A stretch of DNA of 64,000 nt from Arthrobacter sp. S41 (GCF_004320535.1 NZ_SIHY01000002.1:186001-250000), one strand, 5' to 3'; counted from the stretch's first letter, positions 18,146 through 26,295 are shown. Made by a program: numbers and translations. Notes: generated by a model from the sequence alone, not told the origin.

Positions 18146-18178
18146 ACTATACCGGTCATATAGTACCGGTACTATAAT
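18146..18178. promoter_or_regulatory. Divergent leaderless promoters with ACCGGT palindromes
   Basis: ATAGTACCGGTACTAT (18160-18175) is a perfect 16-bp palindrome. A second ACCGGT lies 15 bp to its left (18151-18156). TATAAT at 18173-18178 precedes the XRE start by 6 nt, and TATAGT on the minus strand (18151-18146) precedes map by 7 nt. The palindrome overlaps the rightward -10, so the XRE protein could repress itself and perhaps map. That pairing is inference. Confidence 0.65.
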
Positions 18179-18184
18179 TTTCTT

Positions 18185-18478
18185 ATGGTTAGATTGCCGC
18201 TCACTGCCAAAGAACTCGAACAGGGAAAGACTCTCGGGTCAATCCTGCGACGCGCACGAGGCAAACGCACCATTCTCGACGTCGCGCTGGAAGCCGGTTT
18301 ATCCCCCGAGACGTTACGGAAAATCGAAACCGGACGGGTAGCCACCCCCGCTTTCTCCACCATTGCAGCCGTAGCCGCCGTACTGAATCTATCGCTCGAT
18401 GAGATCTGGTCATCCATCAATCTGCAAGCAACTATAGATGCAGCACCACCTCACGCCAAGCAACTAGCGCACCGCTAA
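18185..18478 (+). CDS. XRE-family HTH regulator
   Basis: Small DNA-binding protein of 97 residues. The Cro/CI-type helix-turn-helix spans about residues 17-75: LGSILRRARGKRTILDVALEAGLSPETLRKIETGR, with the recognition helix around LSPETLRKIETG, then LNLSLDEIW. No sensory domain is visible. The ATG at 18185 lies 6 nt after TATAAT with no ribosome-binding site, so translation is probably leaderless. It is divergent from map, and the shared palindromic promoter is its likely operator. Confidence 0.85.
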   Translation: MVRLPLTAKELEQGKTLGSILRRARGKRTILDVALEAGLSPETLRKIETGRVATPAFSTIAAVAAVLNLSLDEIWSSINLQATIDAAPPHAKQLAHR

Positions 18479-18504
18479 ACAGCAGCATTTCATCCTGACG
18501 CCAA

Positions 18505-18553
18505 TGTACGCTTTGACGCGTACATGACTTTTATGTACGCTTTTATGCGTACA
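18505..18553. promoter_or_regulatory. Tandem operators of the ArsR-type repressor
   Basis: Two 20-bp palindromes, TGTACGC-N6-GCGTACA at 18505-18524 and 18534-18553, lie with centres 29 bp apart. A -35 TTGACG (18513-18518) lies in the first and a -10 TACGCT (18536-18541, 17-bp spacer) starts in the second, so bound repressor would cover both promoter elements. Confidence 0.75.
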
Positions 18554-18581
18554 TACACTCTGTGGAGCGAAGGAACTTATC

Positions 18582-18941
18582 GTGGCAAGCCGCCTCACAC
18601 GCCCCCTCTCCCTTCCTTCCAAGGAAGAGATGGATCTGTTTCAAATCATGGCAGCATTGGCCGATCCAGTCAGGCGCGCCATCATCGCCCACATAGCTGC
18701 CACGCCTGGCGGGGCGTGCAGCAGTTCTGACTTTGGCGTCTCAAAATCAGCACTCACTCGTCATTGGCGCATTCTTCGTGAGTCAGGCCTAATCCGACAA
18801 GAAGTCGACGGAACTCGCCACCGCAATTGGTTGCGTTCTGATGAACTGGACGACCGATTCCCCGGACTGATGAGCACAGTTCAACAAGAAATCGCTCGCA
18901 AGAGCAACGTTGATTTAGACGGAGAAACAAATGAGCATTAA
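18582..18941 (+). CDS. ArsR-family HTH regulator
   Basis: Winged-helix regulator of 119 residues. The HTH covers about residues 20-90: IMAALADPVRRAIIAHIA, then SALTRHWRILRESGLIRQEVDGTRHRNWL, typical ArsR/SmtB recognition helix and wing. The metal-binding cysteine box of ArsR proper is absent, so the signal is probably an organic compound or redox change. The start is GTG at 18582 with GAAGGA upstream. It overlaps the next gene by 11 nt and probably autoregulates through the two palindromes upstream. Confidence 0.87.
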   Translation: MASRLTRPLSLPSKEEMDLFQIMAALADPVRRAIIAHIAATPGGACSSSDFGVSKSALTRHWRILRESGLIRQEVDGTRHRNWLRSDELDDRFPGLMSTVQQEIARKSNVDLDGETNEH

Positions 18942-19644
18942 CAACATCGGCATTATCGGCAGTGGAGCGATTGGCCAAGAAATCGCACGTTTAGCTCTTG
19001 CAGCTGGACTGTCCGTCGCCATTTCCAATTCACGCGGACCTGAATCCCTGTCCGATCTCATTAAAAACCTTGGTTCCAACGCGCACGCTGCAACCGCCAC
19101 TGAGGCAGCCGAGTTTGGTGACATTATTGTCTTGGCCATTCCTCTCTCGGCCTACGCACAACTACCCACCCAGGCACTAGCAGGCAAAACGGTACTGTCC
19201 ACCGGCAACTACTACCCTGCCCGCGATGGTCGTATCGAGATTCTCGATTCTCTGAAATCCACCACGGCCGAGCTAGAAACAGCTCTGCTTCCTGACGCCA
19301 GTATCGTTAAAGCCTTTAACAACATCGTGGCGCACCACATCCCACTGCTTGCCCACTCCACACCGAAGACCGCACTGCCCGTTTTCGGGGATGATCAGGC
19401 CACCAAGGCTGAAGTGCTGGAACTTATCCGAACTCTGGGATTCGACACAGTTGATGCTGGCAACCTAGCTGATTCTTGGCGCACCGAGCCCGAATCAGGG
19501 GGCTATACGCTCACCTACGCTGCCGATCGTGCTGGTTTTGCTGCCGACTACCTCGCCGATCGCGGTCAACCGGTGACCTTCGCGCAGCTAGAAGCGGTGC
19601 TCCTAGGTTCACAACGAGCCGACGTCGCTGCCCGGCAGTTCTGA
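18931..19644 (+). CDS. NAD(P)-binding reductase, F420-dependent NADP reductase-like
   Basis: Rossmann-fold protein of 237 residues of the NADP oxidoreductase coenzyme F420-dependent family. The dinucleotide site is IGIIGSGAIGQEIARLALAAG at the N-terminus, followed by SNSRGPESL, the usual NADP-phosphate contact. IVKAFNNIVAHHI and LPVFGDD are family segments. ATG at 18931 has GGAGAAACAA upstream and overlaps arsR, so the two form one unit controlled by the tandem operators. The substrate is unknown. Confidence 0.82.
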   Translation: MSINNIGIIGSGAIGQEIARLALAAGLSVAISNSRGPESLSDLIKNLGSNAHAATATEAAEFGDIIVLAIPLSAYAQLPTQALAGKTVLSTGNYYPARDGRIEILDSLKSTTAELETALLPDASIVKAFNNIVAHHIPLLAHSTPKTALPVFGDDQATKAEVLELIRTLGFDTVDAGNLADSWRTEPESGGYTLTYAADRAGFAADYLADRGQPVTFAQLEAVLLGSQRADVAARQF

Positions 19645-19699
19645 CAGATAGCAAGATCGTCCTAGGAATAACCGACCAGAGCTACTTGTTGGTTCAAGT

Positions 19700-20722
19700 A
19701 TGAAGAACATCGGATTCTTGTCCTTCGGTCATTGGACCGACCATCCGCAATCTGGCACCCGCAGCGCCTCGGATGCTCTACTGCAAGCCATTGATCTTGC
19801 AGTGGCCGCTGAAGAGCTCGGTGCGGATGGTGCGTACTTCCGCGTGCACCACTTTGCCCAGCAATACTCGTCCCCTTTCCCGTTGCTCGCAGCCATCGGC
19901 GCCAAGACCAACCGCATCGAAATTGGCACCGGTGTCATTGATATGCGCTACGAGAATCCGCTATACATGGCCGAAGACGCAGGCTCCGCTGACTTGATTT
20001 CCAATCGCCGGCTGCAGCTAGGCATCAGCCGTGGTTCACCCGAGCAGGTTGTCGATGGCTGGCGCCACTTTGGTTTTGAACCAGAAAACGGTGAGTCCGA
20101 CGCCGATATGGGACGCCGGCACACCGAACGCCTACTCGAAGTTCTTACTGGCGTTGGCTTCGCCGAGCCAAGCCCCAACCCGATGTTCACCAATCCTCCA
20201 GGACTCCTGCGCATTGAGCCGCACTCCCCTGGTTTGCGCGAACGCATCTGGTGGGGTTCAGGCTCTAACGCCACTGCCGTCTGGGCGGCCAAGCTGGGCA
20301 TGAACCTGCAAAGCTCCACCCTGAAGGACGACGAATCGGGTAAACCGTTCCACGTCCAGCAGGCCGAGCAAATCCAGCTCTACCGCGACGCGTGGAAAGA
20401 AGCCGGCCATCAGCGCGAGCCTCGGGTCTCGGTGAGCCGAAGCATCTTTGCGCTCACCGATGAGCGCGACTGGCAGTACTTCGGTCGCGACCGCTACAGC
20501 TCGGACCAGATTGGCAACATCGATGAGAAGACCCGTGCGGTCTTCGGCAAATCCTATGCCGGCGAGCCTGATGAACTGGCCAAAAAACTGGCTGAAGATG
20601 AAGCGATCGCTGCTGCCGACACCTTGTTGCTCACCGTCCCCAACCAGTTGGGCGTGGATTACAACGCGCATGTCATCGAGTCGGTACTCAAACACGTTGC
20701 TCCGCAGCTTGGATGGCGCTAA
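19700..20722 (+). CDS. LLM-class flavin-dependent oxidoreductase
   Basis: Luciferase-like TIM-barrel protein of 340 residues that uses FMN or F420. Family segments are IGFLSFGHW, AEELGADGAYFRVHHFAQQYSSPFPLLAAIGAKTNRIEIGTGV and LQLGISRGSPEQVVDGWRHFG. The central insertion ERIWWGSGSNATAVWAAKLGMNL is also typical. It lies 55 bp after the F420/NADP reductase-like gene on the same strand, which may supply reduced cofactor. The substrate cannot be predicted. Possibly part of the ArsR regulon; no terminator separates them. Confidence 0.85.
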   Translation: MKNIGFLSFGHWTDHPQSGTRSASDALLQAIDLAVAAEELGADGAYFRVHHFAQQYSSPFPLLAAIGAKTNRIEIGTGVIDMRYENPLYMAEDAGSADLISNRRLQLGISRGSPEQVVDGWRHFGFEPENGESDADMGRRHTERLLEVLTGVGFAEPSPNPMFTNPPGLLRIEPHSPGLRERIWWGSGSNATAVWAAKLGMNLQSSTLKDDESGKPFHVQQAEQIQLYRDAWKEAGHQREPRVSVSRSIFALTDERDWQYFGRDRYSSDQIGNIDEKTRAVFGKSYAGEPDELAKKLAEDEAIAAADTLLLTVPNQLGVDYNAHVIESVLKHVAPQLGWR

Positions 20723-20829
20723 CTTCACATAGTTACGCCGTTTCTCTTGGTCATTAAGCCCTTGGGCAACCAGTGATTAGGCTGGAGTCTAAGAGTCAGA
20801 TCATTATCGGACAGAAAGCAGAGATTTTT

Positions 20830-21267
20830 ATGAGTTCCCCATTGAAGGTTGCGTTCATCAAGGCCAGCTGGCACGCAGATATCGTCGATCAGGCACTGGC
20901 CGGATTCACCGCCGATATGGACGCTTCCGGTACCGAATACACCATCGACACCGTCACCGTCCCTGGTGCCTACGAAATGCCATTACAGGCACAGCGCCTT
21001 GCAAAGAGCGGAAAGTACGATGCGATCGTTGCCGCCGCGTTGGTGGTCGACGGCGGCATCTACCGCCACGACTTCGTCGCCCAGGCCGTGGTCGACGGGC
21101 TGATGCGCGTCCAGCTGGATACCGATGTGCCGACCTTCTCGGTGAGCCTGACCCCGCACCACTTCCATTCCAGCGACGAGCACCAGAACTTCTACTTCGA
21201 GCACTTCCTCAAGAAGGGTGCAGAGGCAGCTCGCGCAGTTCGAACCGTGGCAGCCATCGAACTCTAG
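20830..21267 (+). CDS. ribH: 6,7-dimethyl-8-ribityllumazine synthase, RibH2-like
   Basis: Lumazine synthase joins the pyrimidine intermediate with the butanone phosphate in riboflavin synthesis. The 145-residue protein begins MSSPLKVAFIKASWHADIVDQAL and has the substrate sites TVPGAYEMPLQAQRLA and ALVVDGGIYRHDFVAQAVVDGLMRVQ. The catalytic His sits in IYRHDF. The W in KASWH and the SLTPHHFHSSDEHQNFY segment resemble the decameric type II (RibH2) enzymes. ATG at 20830 fits the family start; the frame extends to 20773. It stands alone without other rib genes, downstream of a flavin enzyme. Confidence 0.9.
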   Translation: MSSPLKVAFIKASWHADIVDQALAGFTADMDASGTEYTIDTVTVPGAYEMPLQAQRLAKSGKYDAIVAAALVVDGGIYRHDFVAQAVVDGLMRVQLDTDVPTFSVSLTPHHFHSSDEHQNFYFEHFLKKGAEAARAVRTVAAIEL

Positions 21268-21284
21268 TCTCCAGCAGACAGTCA

Positions 21285-21334
21285 TCAGGCGTGTTGCTTG
21301 CTCCACATCTCGTGGGAGCAGGCAGCACGCCTGA
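21285..21334 (+). terminator. Hairpin after ribH
   Basis: Arms TCAGGCGTG...TGCTCC and GGGAGCA...CACGCCTGA pair with one or two bulges around a 9-nt loop. It starts 18 bp after the ribH stop. There is no T tract, so it could also stabilise the 3' end of the mRNA. Confidence 0.6.
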
Positions 21335-21375
21335 GCCGCATCTATCCTGTCCTTCTGCTTCAGTACGATCAGGAC

Positions 21376-21750
21376 ATGATCGATTTTAATAATTCTTCAG
21401 TGTTCAAATTGGGCCCCTGGGATCTTGCACAAGTAGCACCAGAAATCATGCCTATGCTCGTAACCGGCGAAGAACTGCTTGCTGCTTTTAAGGGTGCTCG
21501 CGACTACGTGGTCTTCACCAACAAGCGGCTCATTGCCGTCAACGTCCAAGGAATGACCGGCAAGAAGCGCGATTACACTTCGTTGCCCTATTCAAAAGTC
21601 CAGTCTTTCTCTGTCGAGACGGCGGGAACCTTTGACCTCGACGCAGAACTGGACCTTTGGTTCAGTTCTTCGGGCAAGGTTCGCTTGGAGTTCAAAGGCA
21701 AAGTTGATGTCCGGGCTCTCTCGCAGCTGATCGCCAGCTACGTTCTGTAA
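21376..21750 (+). CDS. PH-domain protein (bacterial PH, YvbH/DUF1696-like)
   Basis: Small cytosolic protein of 124 residues, almost entirely one bacterial pleckstrin-homology domain. Family features are EELLAAFKGARDYVVFTNKRLIAVNVQGMTGKKRDYTSLPYSKVQSFSVETAG, then DLDAELDLWFSS. Function of the family is unknown; a role in membrane or envelope stress is often assumed. ATG at 21376 matches the family start; TACGAT lies 6 nt upstream, so it may be leaderless. It is convergent with the glycerate kinase gene, with 9 bp between stops. Confidence 0.85.
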   Translation: MIDFNNSSVFKLGPWDLAQVAPEIMPMLVTGEELLAAFKGARDYVVFTNKRLIAVNVQGMTGKKRDYTSLPYSKVQSFSVETAGTFDLDAELDLWFSSSGKVRLEFKGKVDVRALSQLIASYVL

Positions 21751-21759
21751 CAGAGACAG

Positions 21760-22986
21760 CTACCACGCAGCACGCGGTCTCAGCCGAGCCACCGCCATCG
21801 AGGCCCCGAGGATAATGGTGCGCATGAAGCGTTCGGCTGCTTCGATGAGCAGCCGCTCCCCGTCATCCACGGCTTCCTGCAAAGTCATCGGAATCGGCAT
21901 GATCGACGCAATGGCGTCAATGCCGATGTCGTGCACATCGCGGCAACCACGGCCCAAGGTTCCGGCGAGCGCCACCACAGGTACCCCATGCAGCGATGCC
22001 CTGCGGGCGACCTCGGCCGGAACCTTGCCCTTGGGCGTCTGGAAATCGATGGCGCCTTCGGCGGTGATCACCAGGTCGGCTCCGCGCAACATCGAGTCCA
22101 GGTCGATTCCCGCCAGACCTGAGTCCAGGATCGCTTCGAAGCGCGGCATCAGGATCGCCCCGATCGCTGCCAATCCAGCACCCAGTCCGCCCGAGGCACC
22201 GGTGCCAGGCCCAGTGGCGAAGTCGGTGGATCGGGCCACCTCCAAGGCGTCCCTCCTGAGCACCGAAGCCCAACGTTCAAACCCTGCCGACATCTCTTCC
22301 ACCTGCGCAGGCGTCGCACCCTTCTGCGGCCCGAAGACCCGGGCAACGCCGCGGGCTCCGGTGAGCACATTGTGCTGGTTCAGCGCCATGGTGATCTGGA
22401 TTTTCCCTTCAGCCACAGCCGGGTGCAGTCCTTCGAGATCCAGCCGGTCGATACGGCCCAGGTGATTGCCGCCGGCGGGGACTTCGCGCCCTTGGGCATC
22501 CAGGATTCTGGCGCCAAGTGCCTGCAGCGCTCCCATGCCTCCGTCAGAGGTGCCGGAGTCCCCGCAGCCCACCAGGATTTTTGTCGCCCCGCTGTCGATT
22601 GCGGCGCTGATCAGCTCACCGACCCCATAGCTGGTAGTGGTGCCCGGGTCTCGCTGGTCTCGCGGGACCAGGCGCAAACCGGCAGCCGCCGCCATTTCCA
22701 CCACCGCGGTTCCGCTCGCTTCCCCGCCGAGCATCGCATAGTGGGAATCCACCTGCTTCCCTACCGGACCGGTGACGCGAATCGGTACCAGATGGCCGCC
22801 GGTGGCGCTGGCCAGGGTTTCTGCCGTTCCTTCCCCGCCGTCGGCGATGGGCACTGCTTTGACGGTGGCCCCGGGCAGCGCCCGGCGGACTCCGGCCCCG
22901 ATGGCCGCGGCGACTGCGGCAGCATCCAATGATTCCTTGAATCCGGAAGGTGCGACCAGAATTCGTTGTGGAAGTGCGTGTGCCAT
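21760..22986 (-). CDS. Glycerate kinase
   Basis: Glycerate kinase of the GlxK/GarK family, 408 residues, which phosphorylates glycerate to phosphoglycerate. The N-terminal signature RILVAPSGFKESLDAAAVAAAIGAGVRRALP and VPIADGGEGTAETL are clear. ILVGCGDSGTSDGGMGALQALGA is the phosphate-binding region, and DLVITAEGAIDFQTPKGKVP closes the active site. It is the last gene of the minus-strand operon with an SLC13 transporter and sensor kinase, which makes glycerate or a related acid the probable transported substrate. The protein is about 25 residues longer than E. coli GlxK at the C-terminus. Confidence 0.95.
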   Translation of the reverse strand: MAHALPQRILVAPSGFKESLDAAAVAAAIGAGVRRALPGATVKAVPIADGGEGTAETLASATGGHLVPIRVTGPVGKQVDSHYAMLGGEASGTAVVEMAAAAGLRLVPRDQRDPGTTTSYGVGELISAAIDSGATKILVGCGDSGTSDGGMGALQALGARILDAQGREVPAGGNHLGRIDRLDLEGLHPAVAEGKIQITMALNQHNVLTGARGVARVFGPQKGATPAQVEEMSAGFERWASVLRRDALEVARSTDFATGPGTGASGGLGAGLAAIGAILMPRFEAILDSGLAGIDLDSMLRGADLVITAEGAIDFQTPKGKVPAEVARRASLHGVPVVALAGTLGRGCRDVHDIGIDAIASIMPIPMTLQEAVDDGERLLIEAAERFMRTIILGASMAVARLRPRAAW

Positions 22987-23034
22987 GATGATGTGTCCTT
23001 TACTGAGTAAAAAATGCGGAACCCGAAGGGGTTA

Positions 23035-24594
23035 TTAGACGAAGAGTTCAAGACCCATAAGAGGCCAGATCCAGAAGGCGAAAACCAGCACCAGCAGGAT
23101 CATCAGCGGCCCCAGCGCAGCGCTCAATTTCAGGAGGTCTGCAGGCTGATAAGTGGTGACCCCTTCAATATCGGAGAAAAGATTCACCGGCTTCGCGCTG
23201 CTGGTCAGGGTGTGGCAGAAACCGGCCGCGGCAGTCGATGCCAGGGCAATGGCTACCGCATTCACCCCCACCCCGGGGGCCAGGGAAACCACCAGCGGAA
23301 TCAGTACCGCGGAACGGGCCGAGCGCGACTGGATGACAAGGTGGGCTCCAGCGGAGATCACCACAACAAGAACCGTGAAGATCCACGGGGCTGAAGGACC
23401 GAGCTGCGTCACCGGGCCGAGCGCACCATGGGCCAGCCATTGCGCTGCCCCCGACTCGATCAGCGAGGTGCCCAGGGCCAGCGTGGCGGCCATGAATATC
23501 AGCATCGACCACGGCACCGATTTCAACGCCTTGGCCAGCGACACCGACCCGAAGCCAGGGCTTGCCACCAACAGCGAGCCCAGCAGAGCCACCACCGCCG
23601 GGTGCAGCTGGTGCAATGGTTCGGTGCACCACAGCACCACCACCACGCCGACCAGCAGCGCGGCCCGGCTTTGGGCTACCGACAACGGGCCGGAGAGCGG
23701 AACCGGCGAATGCTCCTGCATCTTCTTGATCCCGACGCTCAAAACCTGCCCGCGATCCTCCCTGCTGGTGAAAAGCAGAAGCACCAGCTCTGCACACAGG
23801 TGCGAAGAGACCAAAGCCAGCGGCAAACCGTATAGCAGCCAGGTGGCAAACGAGAAGCCTTCATACTCGGAGGCCACCAGAATCTGGCTGGTAATCAGGT
23901 GGGCGCCGGCCCCCAGATAGGAGGCGACCGCGGAGAGCAGGATGACCGATGGGAAGAGCAGCGACAGGGCGAGCACTACCCGGCGGTGCGCACTGAGCGC
24001 CTTGGCCAGGGCGACGAACACCGGGATCGCCAGGGCTGCCCGCCCGGAGGTTGAGGGAACGGCAAAGGCCGTAGCCACCAGAACCCCGGTGCTCAGGTGC
24101 ATCAGCTGCCTGGGGGCGTGCGCCCCGATGACGATCCAGGCCGCGGCCCGGGTAGCCAGCCCGGTCGCGGTAATACCGGCGGCGATGACAAACGCGGCCA
24201 AGAGCAGCCAGATCGTGTCCTCACCCAGGGAAGAGAACAGCTGAGTTTCGGGGAACACTCCCATGAGCACGAGCACCAGGCAAGCGCCCAAGGCGACGTA
24301 GGTGTCGGAGACCGGAGAGACGATCCACAGCCAGATGGCCACTGCGAACACCGCGAGGGTCAGCGCACCCTGGGCGGACAGGGAGTTCGGTGTCCCCGCC
24401 GATGGCCCGAAGGCCGCATAACCGCAGCCCGCGATCAACCCCGCCAGCACTACGGCCGCAATGACCGCAGAGGTGTGTTTCGGCTTCCACCTGCTTCGAG
24501 GCTTGGTCTCCAGCTGCCGATCGCTGTTGAAGGCCGCCGGTGATTCGGTGGAATACCGGAACCCGGACTTTTCATTGATGGGCGTCAAACTCAT
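23035..24594 (-). CDS. SLC13/DASS-family anion transporter
   Basis: Integral membrane permease of 519 residues with about 12-13 hydrophobic segments. It resembles divalent-anion/sodium symporters: repeated membrane blocks with IWLLLAAFVIAAGITATGLATR, STSGRAALAIPVFVALA and, near the end, STAAAGFCHTLTSSAKPVNLFSD, the substrate-site type of loop. A 50-residue hydrophilic N-terminus precedes the first helix. ATG at 24594 has GGGGAGCGAATC and overlaps the kinase stop by ATGA, so the two are translationally coupled. With glycerate kinase downstream, uptake of glycerate or a dicarboxylate is the likely role. Confidence 0.85.
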   Translation of the reverse strand: MSLTPINEKSGFRYSTESPAAFNSDRQLETKPRSRWKPKHTSAVIAAVVLAGLIAGCGYAAFGPSAGTPNSLSAQGALTLAVFAVAIWLWIVSPVSDTYVALGACLVLVLMGVFPETQLFSSLGEDTIWLLLAAFVIAAGITATGLATRAAAWIVIGAHAPRQLMHLSTGVLVATAFAVPSTSGRAALAIPVFVALAKALSAHRRVVLALSLLFPSVILLSAVASYLGAGAHLITSQILVASEYEGFSFATWLLYGLPLALVSSHLCAELVLLLFTSREDRGQVLSVGIKKMQEHSPVPLSGPLSVAQSRAALLVGVVVVLWCTEPLHQLHPAVVALLGSLLVASPGFGSVSLAKALKSVPWSMLIFMAATLALGTSLIESGAAQWLAHGALGPVTQLGPSAPWIFTVLVVVISAGAHLVIQSRSARSAVLIPLVVSLAPGVGVNAVAIALASTAAAGFCHTLTSSAKPVNLFSDIEGVTTYQPADLLKLSAALGPLMILLVLVFAFWIWPLMGLELFV

Positions 24595-26114
24595 GATTCG
24601 CTCCCCAGCATGCTGGCCAGTTGGTGCGGCAGCTGGCCGTCCTGCGCGCCCGGCGCATCGTGGTTGTCCATCGGAAGCGAGAAACCGAATCGTGCTCCGA
24701 TCCCCTCGCCTGATTCGACCCACGCGGTACCGCCATGCGCCTGCGCGACGGCCTTGACCACCGCCAAGCCAAGCCCCATGCCTGCGGCTCGATCTTCATT
24801 GCTCGGGGCGCTTCGATAGGTTTCAAAGAGCGCTTTCGCCCGTTCAGGGTCCAGGGCCGGTCCCTCGTTGGCGACCCAGAAGCTCACCTGGTCCCCGTCA
24901 ATCGTTGAGCCGATCCGGATGCACTCGCCAGCAGCGGTATGCGCGACGGCATTGTGGATCAGCTGGTGCATGGCCTCGGATACCCGGATGGGATCGAGCC
25001 ATGCCTGGGCCCGCGCCGATTCCTGGATCCTGAATTGCCGGTGCGGGTAGGCTCCCGGCCGTGCTGCCGCCGCGGCCACATCCGCGGTGACTTCGCCGAC
25101 CGAGACCAGGCTGGGCTGCACGAAGTCCGGATTGCTGCTCTGCGCCAGCACTTCCAGATCGATCAGCGTCTGTCCCATCTGGTCAATCAGATTCTGCGCT
25201 GTGGCAATCACTTCTTGCCTGCGCTGCGCGCCCACGGCGTCGCTATTGAGCTCGGACAGGGCGGCGGCCAGTTCCCGCTGGGGATTGTGCAGATGCTCGC
25301 GTGCCTCGGCGATGAAGTGTCGCTGGGCCAGATGTGCGGTTTCCACGCGATCGAGCATGGAGTTGACGGTCTGTGCCAGCTGCGCCAGATCGTCGCGTCC
25401 CACCACCGGCACGCGGGCCGAAAGATCATTGGCGGTAATCGAGGCGGCGGTTTCGCTCATGGAATGGATCGGGCGCATGATCTGCCGCGATACGAGCCAT
25501 GCGATGCCCGCGGTGAGGGCCAGTCCCCCGCCGGCAATGCCGAAGAGCAGCACCGCCTGCTGGTCAACCCGCTCCTGCGCGCCGGCGATATAGTGCGCGA
25601 CGACCAGCTGCCCCTGCTGCTTCGGGCCGTTCTGGCCTCCGGCTTCCTGTGCCACGGCCTTGGCCCAGCGCACGGTTCCGTGGTCGCTGTTCGAAACGCC
25701 CGAGGTTTTTTCGCTCGCCAGAATCCGGCCCAAGAGGACCGGGTCCTGTGCCAGCAGCCGGCCTTCGTGGTCGGCCGTATTGCCTGTGGTAGCTACCTTG
25801 CCTTCTGCCTTGGCCACGATCGCTTCGCCAGCCATGGGTTGCTGCCGGGCAAGGTAGCGTTCCATCAGCGAATGCATCGAGGTGAAGGGCTGGGCCGTTG
25901 TCGGGTCGAGCGCCTCGGCCGCAAAAGTCCTGAACTCGTCAATCTCCTGGGCGATGCCGACGTTGGCTGCCTCGGCGATCTGGGCCGTCATGATCGATCG
26001 CATGGTCGCCGTCACTGCGAGCAGTGCCACGGCAGTGGTCAACACGATCCATCCAACGATCCTCAGTCGGGCGGAGACTGATGATCCTTGCTGCGCTTCG
26101 GTGTCAGTCTGCAT
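24591..26114 (-). CDS. Sensor histidine kinase with altered H-box, no adjacent response regulator
   Basis: Membrane sensor kinase of 507 residues. TM1 is about 17-38, an extracytoplasmic domain about 40-186, TM2 about 187-208 and HAMP about 208-262. The DHp region is about 263-340 and the HATPase domain about 375-490 (LIHNAVAHT N box, GMGLGLAVVKAVA G2 box). The phospho-acceptor segment reads FIAEAREHLHNP: at the canonical His position stands E273, with H274 next to it. The G1 box is ANEGPA instead of DxGxG. Activity is therefore uncertain. ATG at 26114 overlaps the upstream small gene by 11 nt and its stop overlaps the SLC13 start. No regulator gene lies in this operon. Confidence 0.85.
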   Translation of the reverse strand: MQTDTEAQQGSSVSARLRIVGWIVLTTAVALLAVTATMRSIMTAQIAEAANVGIAQEIDEFRTFAAEALDPTTAQPFTSMHSLMERYLARQQPMAGEAIVAKAEGKVATTGNTADHEGRLLAQDPVLLGRILASEKTSGVSNSDHGTVRWAKAVAQEAGGQNGPKQQGQLVVAHYIAGAQERVDQQAVLLFGIAGGGLALTAGIAWLVSRQIMRPIHSMSETAASITANDLSARVPVVGRDDLAQLAQTVNSMLDRVETAHLAQRHFIAEAREHLHNPQRELAAALSELNSDAVGAQRRQEVIATAQNLIDQMGQTLIDLEVLAQSSNPDFVQPSLVSVGEVTADVAAAAARPGAYPHRQFRIQESARAQAWLDPIRVSEAMHQLIHNAVAHTAAGECIRIGSTIDGDQVSFWVANEGPALDPERAKALFETYRSAPSNEDRAAGMGLGLAVVKAVAQAHGGTAWVESGEGIGARFGFSLPMDNHDAPGAQDGQLPHQLASMLGSES

Positions 26115-26295
26115 CTTCCTGCTCCCCCTTCTCCCGCGTTGTGGTTGCGGGTTGCGGGGCAGGGCTGAGCTTGACCATAACCGGTGGCTGATGGTCCATG
26201 GCCGGGTCGGCGTTATCGGCCAGGGCTTGGCTTGCGCTGGCGAGGCCCGCTGGAACAGCGAGCACCAGAAGAATGAGAAGTATGCGGCGAATCAT
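26104..26295 (-). CDS. Small secreted protein overlapping the sensor kinase gene
   Basis: A 63-residue protein. A signal peptide (MIRRILLILLVLAVPAGLAS, cleavage probably after the A of SQALA) precedes a mature part of about 37 residues. The mature part is Pro-rich in the middle (DHQPPVMVKLSPAPQP) and acidic at the end. It has no Cys and no lipobox. ATG at 26295 has no ribosome-binding site; TAATGT lies 7 nt upstream, so it may be leaderless. It overlaps the kinase start by 11 nt, which argues for a real gene and a functional link, for instance as a ligand or accessory of the sensor domain. No known family is recognised. Confidence 0.6.
   Translation of the reverse strand: MIRRILLILLVLAVPAGLASASQALADNADPAMDHQPPVMVKLSPAPQPATTTREKGEQEDAD

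Noticed and set aside
20723-20829. Possible FMN riboswitch before ribH
   Set aside because: The spacer is only 107 bp and lacks the conserved AGGGGC/GGG segments and arm order of the RFN element.
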